Part shown: one piece after another, positions 7,658-16,790 of the stretch
Position numbering within the stretch: the first letter of the stretch is position 1
Layout: each line of letters opens with the position of its first letter
From: a bacterium
GTDB lineage: Bacteria; Krumholzibacteriota; Krumholzibacteriia; JACNKJ01
Direction of reading: 5' to 3'
Assembly: GCA_024231955.1 (NCBI GenBank)
Contig: JAAEPZ010000867.1
Coordinates: 1-51,424, forward strand
Length of the DNA: 51,424 nucleotides
Notes under the pieces: model-generated
What the model was told of the DNA's origin: nothing
Databases searched by the model: none
Seen by the model: only the letters and a program-made list of their open reading frames with translations
Program-made: the position numbers and the translations under genes

Positions 7658-9160
7658 GTGCAAGACGGTTGCGGAAGCGGAAGGGCCAAGGCGAGCCTAA
7701 GTAGAGAGGATCGGGACCGAGCGAAACTCCCCTGCAAGGACGGTTCGCTGACGTTTCTTACGATTTGCCCGTTCGGCAGCCTGGACCTGCCGCCAGTGGG
7801 AATCGCGACTCTTCTGGCGGTCTTGAAGTCCCGAGGATTCCCGGCGACAGCAGTGGACCTCAATGCCGAATCCTACGCCTTTGCTTCAGCCACGCAACGC
7901 CCTCTCTGGAACAGCCAGCGAATTCTCGATTTCATCGACGCCGAGCGTTTTTCCGAAATCCTCCCAACCATCCAACCGATCCTGCGATACTGCACCGATC
8001 GGCTCCTATCCACCCCCTGTCGGGTCATCGGATTTTCGCTATTCCGCACCAACCTCCGTTTTTCTGTCGAGGTGGCCGCACGGATCAAACGCAGCGATCC
8101 CGACCGTCTGATCATCTTCGGTGGGCCGTCGTGTGACGTGGCCGGGGAACGGCGGTGGATCCCATCTGGAACCGTCGACGCTCTCGTGGTCGGGGACGCG
8201 GAGGAGTCACTACCGCAGCTTCTCACCTCGTTGTCATCGTCGTCGCCGGCTCCCCGGGGGGTAATTTGGGGTGAGGACCTGAAGCCAGATCGGGTCCTCA
8301 ACCGGGAAGTCATGCCGGATCTGAATTCGTGTCCCTTTCCCGACTTTTCTGATTTCAATCTCACTCACTACCAACGACGGCACCATTCCGGCGATCAATA
8401 TCTTCCTGTGGTCGGCAGTCGAGGCTGTATCATGCATTGCGCGTATTGCAACGATCACGTATTTTCCAGGCCATATCGGCCGCGAACCGCCGAGGACATC
8501 TTCGCGGAGCTCCGCCATCAATACCACCTTTATGGAACCGGCGCTTTCCATTTCAATGACTTGCTTATCAATGGGCGGTTGGATGTCTTGGATCGCCTGG
8601 CGACGCTGCTTTGCGAGGCAAATTTGCCGATCTCCTGGATCGGCCAGGCCATCCCCCGAGGTGATATGAGCGAATCCCTCCTGAACAAGCTCGCCCGCTC
8701 CGGTCTCGAGATGATCACCTATGGCGTCGAGAGCGGTTCCTCCAGAATTCGAGCCCTTATGAATAAGAATCCCCGTCTGATCGCTCCGGAGAAGGCGCTG
8801 CGCTCGACCCATCGGGCCGGAATTCGAACCGCGGTCAATCTGATGGTCGGTTTCCCCGGCGAGACGGATCAAGATTTCTCCGAAACGCTTGCCTTCGTCC
8901 AAAGAAATAGCAATCATATCGACCTTATCGAAAGCATACACCCAGTCTTCATCTCACCAAACTCGCCGCTTGAGGTCGATCCGAGCACCTTTGACGTTGA
9001 GCCTTTAGGCGATTCGCCGATCGAAAGAGCTATCCGCTGGAAGGGTGTGGATGGTAGCACCTACGAGCTCCGTAAGGCACGACTTCTCGAACTCGCCCAA
9101 TTGCTCCAAGACCTCGGAATCGAATATCCGCACAACCGGCTGAACCTATTGGACGGTTAG
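7658..9160 (+). CDS. B12-binding radical SAM protein
   Basis: This frame of up to 500 residues encodes a cobalamin-type radical SAM enzyme. A B12-binding Rossmann-like domain runs from about residue 30 ('LTFLTICPFGSLDLPPVGIATLLAVLKSRG') to ~200. The radical SAM barrel starts at 'VGSRGCIMHCAYC', giving Cys257, Cys261 and Cys264 for the [4Fe-4S] cluster, followed by 'GLEMITYGVESGS' and 'LMVGFPGETDQDF', both standard for the class. No ATG precedes the B12 domain in frame; GTG 7658 is the earliest start after the previous gene, and a start near 7748 (CTG) is also conceivable, so the N-terminus is uncertain. It closes the operon. The family includes methyltransferases and ring-forming enzymes; no substrate is evident here. 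Confidence 0.8.
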   Translation: MQDGCGSGRAKASLSREDRDRAKLPCKDGSLTFLTICPFGSLDLPPVGIATLLAVLKSRGFPATAVDLNAESYAFASATQRPLWNSQRILDFIDAERFSEILPTIQPILRYCTDRLLSTPCRVIGFSLFRTNLRFSVEVAARIKRSDPDRLIIFGGPSCDVAGERRWIPSGTVDALVVGDAEESLPQLLTSLSSSSPAPRGVIWGEDLKPDRVLNREVMPDLNSCPFPDFSDFNLTHYQRRHHSGDQYLPVVGSRGCIMHCAYCNDHVFSRPYRPRTAEDIFAELRHQYHLYGTGAFHFNDLLINGRLDVLDRLATLLCEANLPISWIGQAIPRGDMSESLLNKLARSGLEMITYGVESGSSRIRALMNKNPRLIAPEKALRSTHRAGIRTAVNLMVGFPGETDQDFSETLAFVQRNSNHIDLIESIHPVFISPNSPLEVDPSTFDVEPLGDSPIERAIRWKGVDGSTYELRKARLLELAQLLQDLGIEYPHNRLNLLDG

Positions 9161-9202
9161 TAGGGCACCTGGCTCTCATGAATATTTCATCCACCTATTG
9201 AC

Positions 9203-10522
9203 CTATTCCCGCTTCGAATCGCCGGTCACCTCTTCTACCTCACCGGGGTTGCATTTCAGGTAAACCTCGGTGAGGATTGGATCAAACACGATCGACGATG
9301 AGTCGAGAGCAACACTCTCTAACCTATAGGAATAGCGCTTGCCGCAATCAACATCTATATCTCTGAAAAAAAAGGAACCGGAACGCGGTACGATTATCAG
9401 CTCATTAATTCTTTCATATGATCCGTCCTCCTTACGAGATCGATACACATTCCACCCTGCGACCCCAGGCCCGTACGGACTCGACCAGGTCAGTTCAATT
9501 CCTTTGTCAACGGACATCGCGCTAAAATCGAGCAGTGTCACGCCAAGGGGAACCACCGTAAATGACCTCGGATTAACACCACCACCGGTTGTTCCAACAG
9601 GCCACCAGGTTTGAGTTCCCGGCGCCTTCAGCTCCAACGTCGCGGTGTAGCCGCCAGGCTGCGCAAGATATTGGTCGAAATTCAGGAACCTCGAGTCACC
9701 CGGATTGAGCCACTCGGTAGCCGTCGGACTGGTATATTCCGTAGCTCCACCGAGCTTGAAAACTACGCGAAATTGAAAATTGCCCCCGTAATAATAGTAG
9801 TTAAATACCGTTGCCGATATCGAGAAAACGCTGCCGGCTAACGGACTGGAGGGATTTACTGATAGGCCGCTCGTTACCTTCAGGGAATTACTTCTGTCGT
9901 TGATGTAGGCCGTCGGATCCCAGTAGTGGTCGGCGGTACACTGAGGGATGCCCGTATAGCCACAGAAGTAACCGTCATAAGCGTTTTTTCTCATTCCTAA
10001 ATGAATGTGCTCCGCCCCGTCGCCGTTCTCGGCGTCGTCACCAACATAACCGATTACCTGTCCCTTGGTCACCGTGGAGCCATTTGAGATCAAGGGGTAT
10101 CCTGAATGTCCGCACAAATGTCCGTAAATAGACACCACATTCGATCCGTCGGGCAGGAGATGTTCGATAACGACGGCACGGCCATAGCCGCTGGCCGTAC
10201 TCGCAAATTTCACAATTCCGTTGGCTACGGCGTATACGGCATCGTAATGATTGTGGGCACTGTCATCTCCCAAGTGGTTCGAAGGCACGAGGAATCTTCG
10301 ACCGGCATAGGATCCGGCCACGAAGTTGGACCGTGGAAACGCAAAAGACCACGCTGTCTCTTGACTCTTTGTCGGAATCTCGCGGTTCTCGCCCAGTTCA
10401 CCAGCACCGCCATCTCCAACCTGCCCGTAAGCAACGATCGCTCCTGCGATCATATGGCAGGCTGCTGTCAACAGCAGTGGTAAAGCATATGCTCGCAGAA
10501 ACTGTGCTCTCGAATTCGTCAT
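9203..10522 (-). CDS. Secreted M23 metallopeptidase with C-terminal FnIII-like domain
   Basis: This 439-residue protein is a LytM/lysostaphin-type peptidoglycan endopeptidase. Residues 1-34 form a signal peptide ending near 'AIVAYGQ'. All zinc ligands are present: 'HLGDD' (His83, Asp87) and 'EHIHLGMR' (His172, His174), with 'IYGHLCGHSGYPL' and 'GQVIGYVGDD' between them as in active M23 enzymes. Residues ~185-325 form one or more beta domains. Residues ~330-425 form an FnIII-like domain with 'IELTWSS', 'GWNVYRSRKEDGSYERIN' and 'FFRDIDVDCGKRYSYRLE'; the same domain ends two other proteins nearby (13435-14370 and 17906-18991). It is the last gene of a four-gene minus-strand operon, 25 bases after the C25 peptidase. 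The GC is visibly lower than in the glycan cluster. Peptidoglycan cleavage is likely; whether the target is self or foreign cell wall is open. Confidence 0.85.
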   Translation of the reverse strand: MTNSRAQFLRAYALPLLLTAACHMIAGAIVAYGQVGDGGAGELGENREIPTKSQETAWSFAFPRSNFVAGSYAGRRFLVPSNHLGDDSAHNHYDAVYAVANGIVKFASTASGYGRAVVIEHLLPDGSNVVSIYGHLCGHSGYPLISNGSTVTKGQVIGYVGDDAENGDGAEHIHLGMRKNAYDGYFCGYTGIPQCTADHYWDPTAYINDRSNSLKVTSGLSVNPSSPLAGSVFSISATVFNYYYYGGNFQFRVVFKLGGATEYTSPTATEWLNPGDSRFLNFDQYLAQPGGYTATLELKAPGTQTWWPVGTTGGGVNPRSFTVVPLGVTLLDFSAMSVDKGIELTWSSPYGPGVAGWNVYRSRKEDGSYERINELIIVPRSGSFFFRDIDVDCGKRYSYRLESVALDSSSIVFDPILTEVYLKCNPGEVEEVTGDSKRE

Positions 10523-10547
10523 TGTGAGTTCTCCTATGAGGTTGGTG

Positions 10548-13394
10548 TCAAAAATCGATCTCCAAAGCGGGATCGCCGATGAGCGCGAACGTATTCATAT
10601 AATTCGATGGATCATCAATACCAGTGAGCGCTCGGATCTTCGAGCGGGTGATCACTGCTCCAAGGCTCCGGAGTCGAAGGTCAAATATGGACTCAAGAAA
10701 CATGACATTCAAAACAACGCCTTCGGAACCAATTGAATCCCTGGTATTTGCTGCAAACGCAATAGCACCCTTTCCTCGGACATTGACAAATCTTTCAGCG
10801 ATGGTCGGAAATCTGGGCGAGTCGAAATATCCATTTAGGCAGGAAAACGAAAAGACAATAGGATATCGACCCCGGTTCGCCAATTTTCCCCAATCCTCCA
10901 CATTCCGCCTCGAATCGAGTATATGCTTGCGTGACCAGACTCTCAGGCCGCCGTGGCCTACAAATTGCACCACTCCGCATCCTCGGTTAATCGTTTCCAA
11001 CACTTTTAGGCTAAATCCTTTCTTCGTCCTCGCGATTCTCTCATGCAAGGGCATTCCCTCGGGAAGACCGAGTGACCGAAGGTACAGTTTTACGCTCTCG
11101 ATAGTCTCCGGGATAACGCGTTCAGACATCAGTTCACATTGCTCCTCGAACGAGGAGTTCTCGTCATCTGCAACAAAAGCAACTCGCTTTTTCCAACTCT
11201 GATCACCGTCGACTTCCTCGTATTGAATGATCTTCCTGATTACCTCTCGCAGTTCCTCCACCGTCCCTACAGCTATCCTGCCGACGTGCATGTCGGGTAA
11301 AATGTCATCCCCGGAAACGCAAACAAACCAGCTGTCGCTCGCAGCATATCTATCGCCAAGCGCCTTTACTTGAAAAGAAGGAACGAAATTACGCTTATCA
11401 TATTTCAGATGGTTCTTGTAGTCCCAAGTCGCGTCACCTACGAGGAGGACGTTACTTGGCGGCGGCCACTGCCAGTTCTCGAACGCAGCGCGAAGGAATC
11501 GACGGATGGCGGTCGGCGAAAAAAGGCCGTACGTGAATTGATCATAAATTTCCTCAACGTTGACGACGACTACGTCCAGGCCTCGACCTGCGCGATAATG
11601 CGCAAGTTCCGCAACCGCGGCCGAGAACTCGGCCGGTGCGATAATGATGATATCGGACCGGTGGCTCCTCGATGCGAGGTTCCGTCCAAAGGTCACTTTT
11701 TCAATTTTCTCCGGCTTCAACATCCTGGAGCTCCGGAGCACAAGATAGGATCTCTCTTGCCCGATCCTGTCAAAACGATCTCGGAAAATTACATCAGCAG
11801 TGGCCTCGTTCTCGATCCGGACGCCGACGAATCTCTCCGGGGCGTAGGGATCCGATATGTCGAAAACCTCCAGATCATCGTTCCTAAAGTCTCTACATCT
11901 GAATTCGTAGATACCAGGGCCTCTATCCGCACGGTGCGCAAATTGAAGAAGGCCATCCTGTGCGCGGGTGGTCGACCATTCAATCTCGAACCAGTCCAGC
12001 CCGACTTGATCAGCAAAGACATTCAGATCACCGGGAAGCCTTACCTCTATGAAATTGTCACCTTCAACGAGATAAGAGGAGGGATATTCGCCCGCGAATT
12101 CATAGACCTCTTGCCCGGCCCATTTGATATCCGAGAGTATATGGCCGTTGATCGAAATAATCGCATGATGATCGATCAATGCACTGGGGTCGTCGGTGAG
12201 TCCCAACAACGAAAGGCGAATTGTGAAATCTTTTCCAATGTCAATGTCTGACAGATCCGGAACGGCAAAATATCTTTTCCCGGGATTCTCCGCCTCAGCT
12301 GAGATTCTCGCCCATAGCCACCGATCTCCGTCATCAGATAACGGTGGATTCAGGTACTCTCTATTCTCTTCGCCATGATAGGTAACTCTAAGAGATGAGG
12401 GTATATCGATAGGTTCTCCCAGATCACCATCTTTCAATGCGATTCGCCGTCCACCGACATCGCTCCAGGAAAGCCAGTACACGTTTAGATCTGTGTACGC
12501 TTCATATTCGGGAGATGGCTTGACGGCGACAAAGGTAATGTGATCGCTATTTTCGAAAATATCGCGGCTCTGCGTTTCTACCCAAATCGGGATTTCGTCA
12601 CCGAGATTAGAAAGTCGAAGAGAGCTGGATTTGATCTCATTCAGATCAAATCCGCTCGCGAGTAAATCATTACCGCTTATTCGGTAGATGCCTTCGGTGG
12701 AGGTGACGATTCTCGCATAGCTGTGACCGACTTTTAGCGCTCGGTTGGCACTCACGACTCCGGTATTCGTCGCCCATGCACGGTATTGTTTACCGTCTTC
12801 ATAGTTGGCGATGGAATATTTCAGGACCTCTTCAAAAGTTTCCGAGTCATGACACTGCTCGGTCCGTCCGCTGCCAGTAGCACTGTCTTCTTCAACGCGA
12901 AAACCGATTCTCAAAACAAGGCGTCGGAGAGATCGATGCAGGGGGTCCTTTCTCTCAATGTGGCCGGTGTCTATTTCAAGCTTTGCGATCTTTTGCTGTC
13001 TTATCCATCCGATTGGAATAAGTCGCACGGCTTCGCTGAGGCAGTCTTCGACCTTCCATTCTGATGTCTGATTTCCATGAATGCCGGAAGTGGTCACCGG
13101 GTGGTATTCAACAGCAATCACTTCGATGGCAAATCCAGATGCCGGGGGTACTCCCAACAGCTCAACCGCTCTCCCGGGTGAGAACTGCTCTTGTAACGTA
13201 CTGCTAAACACATCGCCACTGCGACGAGTAGTGCCGAACTCAGCTTCCAGGATCATATGATCTGCCGCAGACTCGATGATACGAGTGACCATTTGTGGCG
13301 CGGCGGGAATAGTAATCGGGGATTCCCGCGGGACTGCCCATGTCGACAGGGCAAGAATAAGGAGGACCGCTGTACAGATATGGAGTCCACGCAT
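10548..13394 (-). CDS. C25 (gingipain/PorU-like) cysteine peptidase A
   Basis: This 948-residue secreted peptidase has a signal peptide in residues 1-21 ('LHICTAVLLILALSTWA'), a long N-terminal region (~25-590) probably made of propeptide and beta domains, and a C25 caspase-like catalytic domain from about 'SDIIIIAPAEF' to the end. The catalytic dyad is visible: His814 in 'QFVGHGGLRVW' and Cys852 in 'FSFSCLNGYFD'. The protein ends 'ALIGDPALEIDF', a common C25 ending. The overall layout, with a large N-terminal part and the C25 domain at the end, is closer to PorU than to mature gingipains. It is a clear paralog of the protein at 19173-22037, with the same 38-residue His-Cys spacing. Proteolysis of secreted partners, especially the FnIII-tailed neighbours, is the obvious hypothesis but is inferred. 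Confidence 0.87.
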   Translation of the reverse strand: MRGLHICTAVLLILALSTWAVPRESPITIPAAPQMVTRIIESAADHMILEAEFGTTRRSGDVFSSTLQEQFSPGRAVELLGVPPASGFAIEVIAVEYHPVTTSGIHGNQTSEWKVEDCLSEAVRLIPIGWIRQQKIAKLEIDTGHIERKDPLHRSLRRLVLRIGFRVEEDSATGSGRTEQCHDSETFEEVLKYSIANYEDGKQYRAWATNTGVVSANRALKVGHSYARIVTSTEGIYRISGNDLLASGFDLNEIKSSSLRLSNLGDEIPIWVETQSRDIFENSDHITFVAVKPSPEYEAYTDLNVYWLSWSDVGGRRIALKDGDLGEPIDIPSSLRVTYHGEENREYLNPPLSDDGDRWLWARISAEAENPGKRYFAVPDLSDIDIGKDFTIRLSLLGLTDDPSALIDHHAIISINGHILSDIKWAGQEVYEFAGEYPSSYLVEGDNFIEVRLPGDLNVFADQVGLDWFEIEWSTTRAQDGLLQFAHRADRGPGIYEFRCRDFRNDDLEVFDISDPYAPERFVGVRIENEATADVIFRDRFDRIGQERSYLVLRSSRMLKPEKIEKVTFGRNLASRSHRSDIIIIAPAEFSAAVAELAHYRAGRGLDVVVVNVEEIYDQFTYGLFSPTAIRRFLRAAFENWQWPPPSNVLLVGDATWDYKNHLKYDKRNFVPSFQVKALGDRYAASDSWFVCVSGDDILPDMHVGRIAVGTVEELREVIRKIIQYEEVDGDQSWKKRVAFVADDENSSFEEQCELMSERVIPETIESVKLYLRSLGLPEGMPLHERIARTKKGFSLKVLETINRGCGVVQFVGHGGLRVWSRKHILDSRRNVEDWGKLANRGRYPIVFSFSCLNGYFDSPRFPTIAERFVNVRGKGAIAFAANTRDSIGSEGVVLNVMFLESIFDLRLRSLGAVITRSKIRALTGIDDPSNYMNTFALIGDPALEIDF

Positions 13395-13434
13395 AGTCGA
13401 TCTTTTCCGGCCAGAGGCGAATACTCGACGTAGC

Positions 13435-14370
13435 CTATTGCCAGCGATTCGGCAGATCTACTACTTCGAAAATCGTCGACCCTCCGGAGAGGTTTACGTG
13501 CTCTATCCGATATGAGTAGATCTCATTTCTTTCAATATCACGGTCAATCACAATGAAAGATCGACCCGAGCCAATGATCGCGGAATTGGCCAATTTCTCG
13601 AAGGTGTCGGAAATGTCGTCACGACGATAAACATGCCAGAAACCGTTACCTCCTTCAAGCGGACGCTGCCAGGTAATGACATTTCTACCCATGAGGCGCT
13701 GGACCGTGGGATCAGGAATATCAACCGAAAGAAGCTCGGTCCAGGCGGTTCCGCTTCCCCCTCTTTGTACCTTTGGGCTGAGCTCGAACCACGGTTGGTC
13801 GCCTCCCAGGTTATTATGTTCCTCTACCCATTCTATCCTGGAGATATCGTGGTGCTGAGGGGTACCGGAGGATTGCCCGTTGTCGGACCTCCCCCATACC
13901 CAAAGGTTATTCCATTCATAGGAATATTCGACCACGCCGTCACAACGGATGTCCGTAATTTCGTCGACCGTCACGTAGTCTCCTGTCGCTTCGTGGTTGA
14001 GGCAGTCGCCAAGCGTGTAGGTTATATCGGGATCCTGATCGAGATCATCGGCGGTATCAACGATCAATCCTCGTTGGGCGGCGGATATTCCTGAAAGGCT
14101 AAAGGCGCCCAGATCTGTCTTGCCATCCAAAAAATCCGTGAAGGATCTTAGTTCGACCCCATCGCCGCCCTGCCACCAATAGCCTCTGATTTCATATACA
14201 CCGGGGTTACCGCTGTAGCAATCCGAACAGTAGATGCCGGCATGGTCAAGATTGTTAGCCCATCCGCCTTCTCTGTAAACAGCGTTGCCGCTAACTTGCG
14301 CGAGCGCAAGTTGGCCGGTGCTCGATAGAAAGATCGACAGACTCAAACAGGCAGGTGTTGCTCTGCACAT
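13435..14370 (-). CDS. Permuted NlpC/P60-like putative amidase with C-terminal FnIII-like domain
   Basis: The 311-residue product has an N-terminal signal (residues 5-24). Residues ~25-165 carry 'GNAVYREGGWANNLDHAGIY' with His43 and later 'DIRCDGVVEYSYE' with Cys143. A catalytic His before the catalytic Cys is the order of circularly permuted papain-fold enzymes (LRAT/YiiX-like NlpC/P60 relatives), and 'RCDGVVEY' resembles the Cys motif of that group; the third polar residue is not certain. Such enzymes cleave amide or acyl bonds in peptidoglycan peptides or lipids. Residues ~222-311 are the FnIII-like domain ('VITWQRPLEG', 'FWHVYRRDD', 'YSYRIEHVNLSGG') shared with the M23 and PLA2-like neighbours. 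The gene starts one base after the upstream HEAT-repeat gene ends and lies 40 bases before the C25 gene, so the genes are probably cotranscribed. An alternative is a non-enzymatic adhesin. Confidence 0.6.
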   Translation of the reverse strand: MCRATPACLSLSIFLSSTGQLALAQVSGNAVYREGGWANNLDHAGIYCSDCYSGNPGVYEIRGYWWQGGDGVELRSFTDFLDGKTDLGAFSLSGISAAQRGLIVDTADDLDQDPDITYTLGDCLNHEATGDYVTVDEITDIRCDGVVEYSYEWNNLWVWGRSDNGQSSGTPQHHDISRIEWVEEHNNLGGDQPWFELSPKVQRGGSGTAWTELLSVDIPDPTVQRLMGRNVITWQRPLEGGNGFWHVYRRDDISDTFEKLANSAIIGSGRSFIVIDRDIERNEIYSYRIEHVNLSGGSTIFEVVDLPNRWQ

Positions 14371-14371
14371 C

Positions 14372-15649
14372 TCATTCGTCCTCCAGTTTTTTCAGGAGCT
14401 CCCTGGTTAGGGAAATCTCCTCATCGTTGAGGTTGCTCAGTGCCTCTGACGCTTGCCGTCGGAGCTCGGGCGACAGTTCGGAGTCCGCCAAGATCTCAAG
14501 CTTTTCCCTGGACCCGGGAAGGCCGATCAGCTGGGCGGCAGCAATCGCCGCTCTGAGGTGATCTTGTCGTTGGTCAGGGTCAAGCATTGAGAGTATTGTC
14601 TGGTAGTTCTTTCGTAGAGCGTTGGTGCCGGTTCTCTCGTTACCATGGCGCCCGAATGCCAACACCAGAGCGAGAACCGCGTCCCGATTACCGATAAGGC
14701 CAAGTGCGTAAACTGAACTGCCATAAACCTCCGGATTGTCAGTGGTCGTTGTGATTTCCCGAATGTGCGGCAAGAATTCCTCAGGATGGCTGCTCTTGGC
14801 GGCGGATACGACTGCGTGGCGGACGACGATATCGGGATGGTCCTTGGGTGCCGCCAGAACCTGACTGACGGCCTGCGCGAATGCCGGATCCTCCGCTCTT
14901 CTCATTGCGGTGAGGGAAGCACCTTTTAGGCCCGGCGGCGAATTCGGGTCATTGAAAATCGTTGAAAGGCTATTAGCCGTTGAATCGTCTTCTTGGGGAC
15001 TTGGTACTTGTTCCGTCTCGGAACTCTCTTGGAGACGAAGTGGTTTCCTCAGCTGAAGGAGGGCATACCTTCGTAGGTTTGGATGGTCGGTTTCATCCTG
15101 GGCTACGGCCAAAATGGCCTTCTGGATCTGTGTTCTTTCCTGCAAAGCAAGCGCTGCAACTTTTGGCGTAACATCGATCAGGAACGCGCGAAACTTGGGG
15201 TCGTAGGATCCGTCTAGGATCATCTCGCAGATCTGGTCGAGAGGTACTTCGGCCTGCCATCTTGATTTCAAAGGGGGCGCGAGTGCCATTCCGTTTATTT
15301 CGAGCAGTCCTTCCTCCGCCAATTCGTTTGCCAGCTCAAAAATACCTTTAGTACTCAGGTTTGAAAGGTATTGTGCTAATAGGGATTTCTGAGATTTCCT
15401 CGGATCGCGCTGGAACAGCAACTCTAACTCTAGTGAATGCGTGCGATTGGCTACTACATCCATGTCGGGTTTGATGGACTCTGTGGCCGTGGAACCGGGC
15501 GGATGAGCCTCGGCGCCCGGGGGTTGAGCTGCTCGTGCGACTCGAGGAGGAGCAAACGTCGGTAGAAAAAGGGAGAAAAGAAGCAATACGATAGTTAGCG
15601 ACCTTTTTCTGCAACCTGAGAAGGCGGCTTGGATAAACTGGTTTCGCAT
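14372..15649 (-). CDS. Secreted HEAT-repeat-like protein
   Basis: The 425-residue product has a basic N-terminus and a hydrophobic stretch (residues ~17-40, 'SLTIVLLLFSLFLPTFAPP') typical of a signal peptide or anchor, then a low-complexity Pro/Ala linker. From about residue 90 to the end it is almost entirely helical, with repeated units such as 'DETDHPNLRRYALLQLRKPL', 'NSPPGLKGASLTAMRRA', 'HPDIVVRHAVVSAAKSSHPE' and 'NPEVYGSSVYALGLIGNRDA'. These read as HEAT/Armadillo-type repeats that bind protein partners. No catalytic motif is seen. It heads the four-gene minus-strand operon and ends one base before the amidase-like gene begins, so a scaffold, inhibitor or immunity-like partner role for the downstream hydrolases is possible but not shown. 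The ATG at 15649 has a GAGG about nine bases upstream. Confidence 0.65.
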   Translation of the reverse strand: MRNQFIQAAFSGCRKRSLTIVLLLFSLFLPTFAPPRVARAAQPPGAEAHPPGSTATESIKPDMDVVANRTHSLELELLFQRDPRKSQKSLLAQYLSNLSTKGIFELANELAEEGLLEINGMALAPPLKSRWQAEVPLDQICEMILDGSYDPKFRAFLIDVTPKVAALALQERTQIQKAILAVAQDETDHPNLRRYALLQLRKPLRLQESSETEQVPSPQEDDSTANSLSTIFNDPNSPPGLKGASLTAMRRAEDPAFAQAVSQVLAAPKDHPDIVVRHAVVSAAKSSHPEEFLPHIREITTTTDNPEVYGSSVYALGLIGNRDAVLALVLAFGRHGNERTGTNALRKNYQTILSMLDPDQRQDHLRAAIAAAQLIGLPGSREKLEILADSELSPELRRQASEALSNLNDEEISLTRELLKKLEDE

Positions 15650-16360
15650 TTTTATGACCTCGCTTTCCTGTCAATAAGGACTAATGGTGACTATTGCCAA
15701 CGGCTCCGGCCTGGCAGCGGACATCCCCGGGGCGGTCGTCCCCTCGGAAAGGAGCCGAGGACGGCCGGGAGGACCGAGGAGATCCCTCCGGCATGGCCGG
15801 CAGCAAGGCGGTCCCGGCGGGCTTGGCGAAAGCGGAGCTTGGCGGCTGCAGGAATGAGAAGGGTGGGATTGCGGAACAGGGCCTCTACACGCCGTTTCGG
15901 CTCTGGGCAATGCTGGCCTGAGTCTCCCAGAGAGGGTGACAAAAAATGTCCACCCTGGCAACTTCCTGGCCGATTTGTAGAAACCCGGTGCCGCAATGCC
16001 TTGTTCCTCCAGAGTCTCTGGCCTCGGACTCTCCAGTATGATACACGATCTTCTTGGATGGAGGGGCCATGAGCGCCCACCTTCGGTTACCTGCAGTGAC
16101 GGACCGGAGCCGTACGAGCTCCCACCAGGCCGCCAATCTCTTGCACTCTGGCTTGGTGCCGGTCAAATGCCCCTGGGGCGTTCTGCACTCGCTCAGCTCG
16201 GAATCCCAGCTGTCGCCAACCCAAGCGCCCCTACTCCAGGATCTGCCCATCTCGGCCGGAACGCTGCCCGAAAACTCCGCCGACGTGACCCAAGAACCAC
16301 CGCCGTCATCGACCTACCGGAAAGGGGGTTGACTTCGATGACCTCAATGCTCGGAGCGGG
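15650..16360. other. Gene-poor scrap region
   Basis: No intact gene is recognisable here on either strand. Several short open frames exist but none has a recognisable domain. The most structured element is the imperfect inverted repeat at 15933-15956. The region lies between the start of the minus-strand operon and a GT2 pseudogene, so it should contain the operon's promoter, but I found no convincing -35/-10 pair in front of 15649. Confidence 0.45.
15933..15956. repeat. Imperfect inverted repeat, possible insertion-sequence end
   Basis: AGGGTGACA and TGTCCACCCT face each other across a run of A residues, matching except for one inserted base. Short inverted repeats containing TGACA/TGTCC can mark insertion-sequence ends, and a truncated transposase lies about 1.2 kb to the right, but no partner end was found. 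The symmetry is seen; the interpretation is tentative. Confidence 0.3.
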
Positions 16361-16362
16361 TC

Positions 16363-16790
16363 AGCCGTGTGGTGAGTTTCCCCTGGTTCGTCGAGCTCTT
16401 CGACGGCTCACCGGGCTCAAGGACCGCTTCAACCGCCGTTCTCGCACATCTCCTCGATGGCCAACAGCTCGAGGTGCCCTGGGTTCTCGGCGCTGCATTA
16501 CTGGTACCGCAGGCGATCTTCAGAGAGCTCGGGGCCCCTCGCCGAGGCCTACTTCGCGGCGGGGAAGATCAGGACCTTGGTGCTCGGCTGCAGGCAGCAG
16601 AATGCCGGACACTGGTCCGCCCGGCATGGCGAAAACGTCATGAGCCGCGGGACGGCCGCCGGGGACCGTCTCTGGAGCTGATTCGGCGTGCCGAGCTTCG
16701 CTTTCTCAGATGTCATGGTGGAATCTTCGACCGCTGCCTATGGTCTCTGGTATTCAGACCCCGAAGCACTCCCACACCCGCCGGTAGAGG
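16363..16790 (+). pseudogene. Frameshifted GT2 glycosyltransferase remnant
   Basis: Fragments in different plus-strand frames line up, in order, with the C-terminal half of the intact GT2 encoded on the minus strand at 22153-22977. 'GEFPLVRRALRRLTGLKDRFNRRS' parts match 'GEFPGIRRAVRRVTALKARFNRRA'. After a shift near 16440, 'HLLDGQQLEVPWVLGAALLVP' parts match 'RLLDGHRVEVAWILGAAMLVP'. A short stretch near 16540 ('LAEAYFAAG') needs another frame, then 'GEDQDLGARLQAAE', 'RHEPRDGRRGPSLELIRRAE' and 'CHGGIFDRCLW' resume the match. At least two frame changes and the absence of the N-terminal catalytic half make it non-functional. It is a diverged, inverted paralog rather than a recent copy. Confidence 0.75.

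Noticed and set aside
16054..16332. Short plus-strand open frame upstream of the GT2 pseudogene as its missing N-terminus
   Set aside because: It shows none of the GT2 N-terminal motifs (nucleotide-binding strand, acidic motif) present in the intact paralog.
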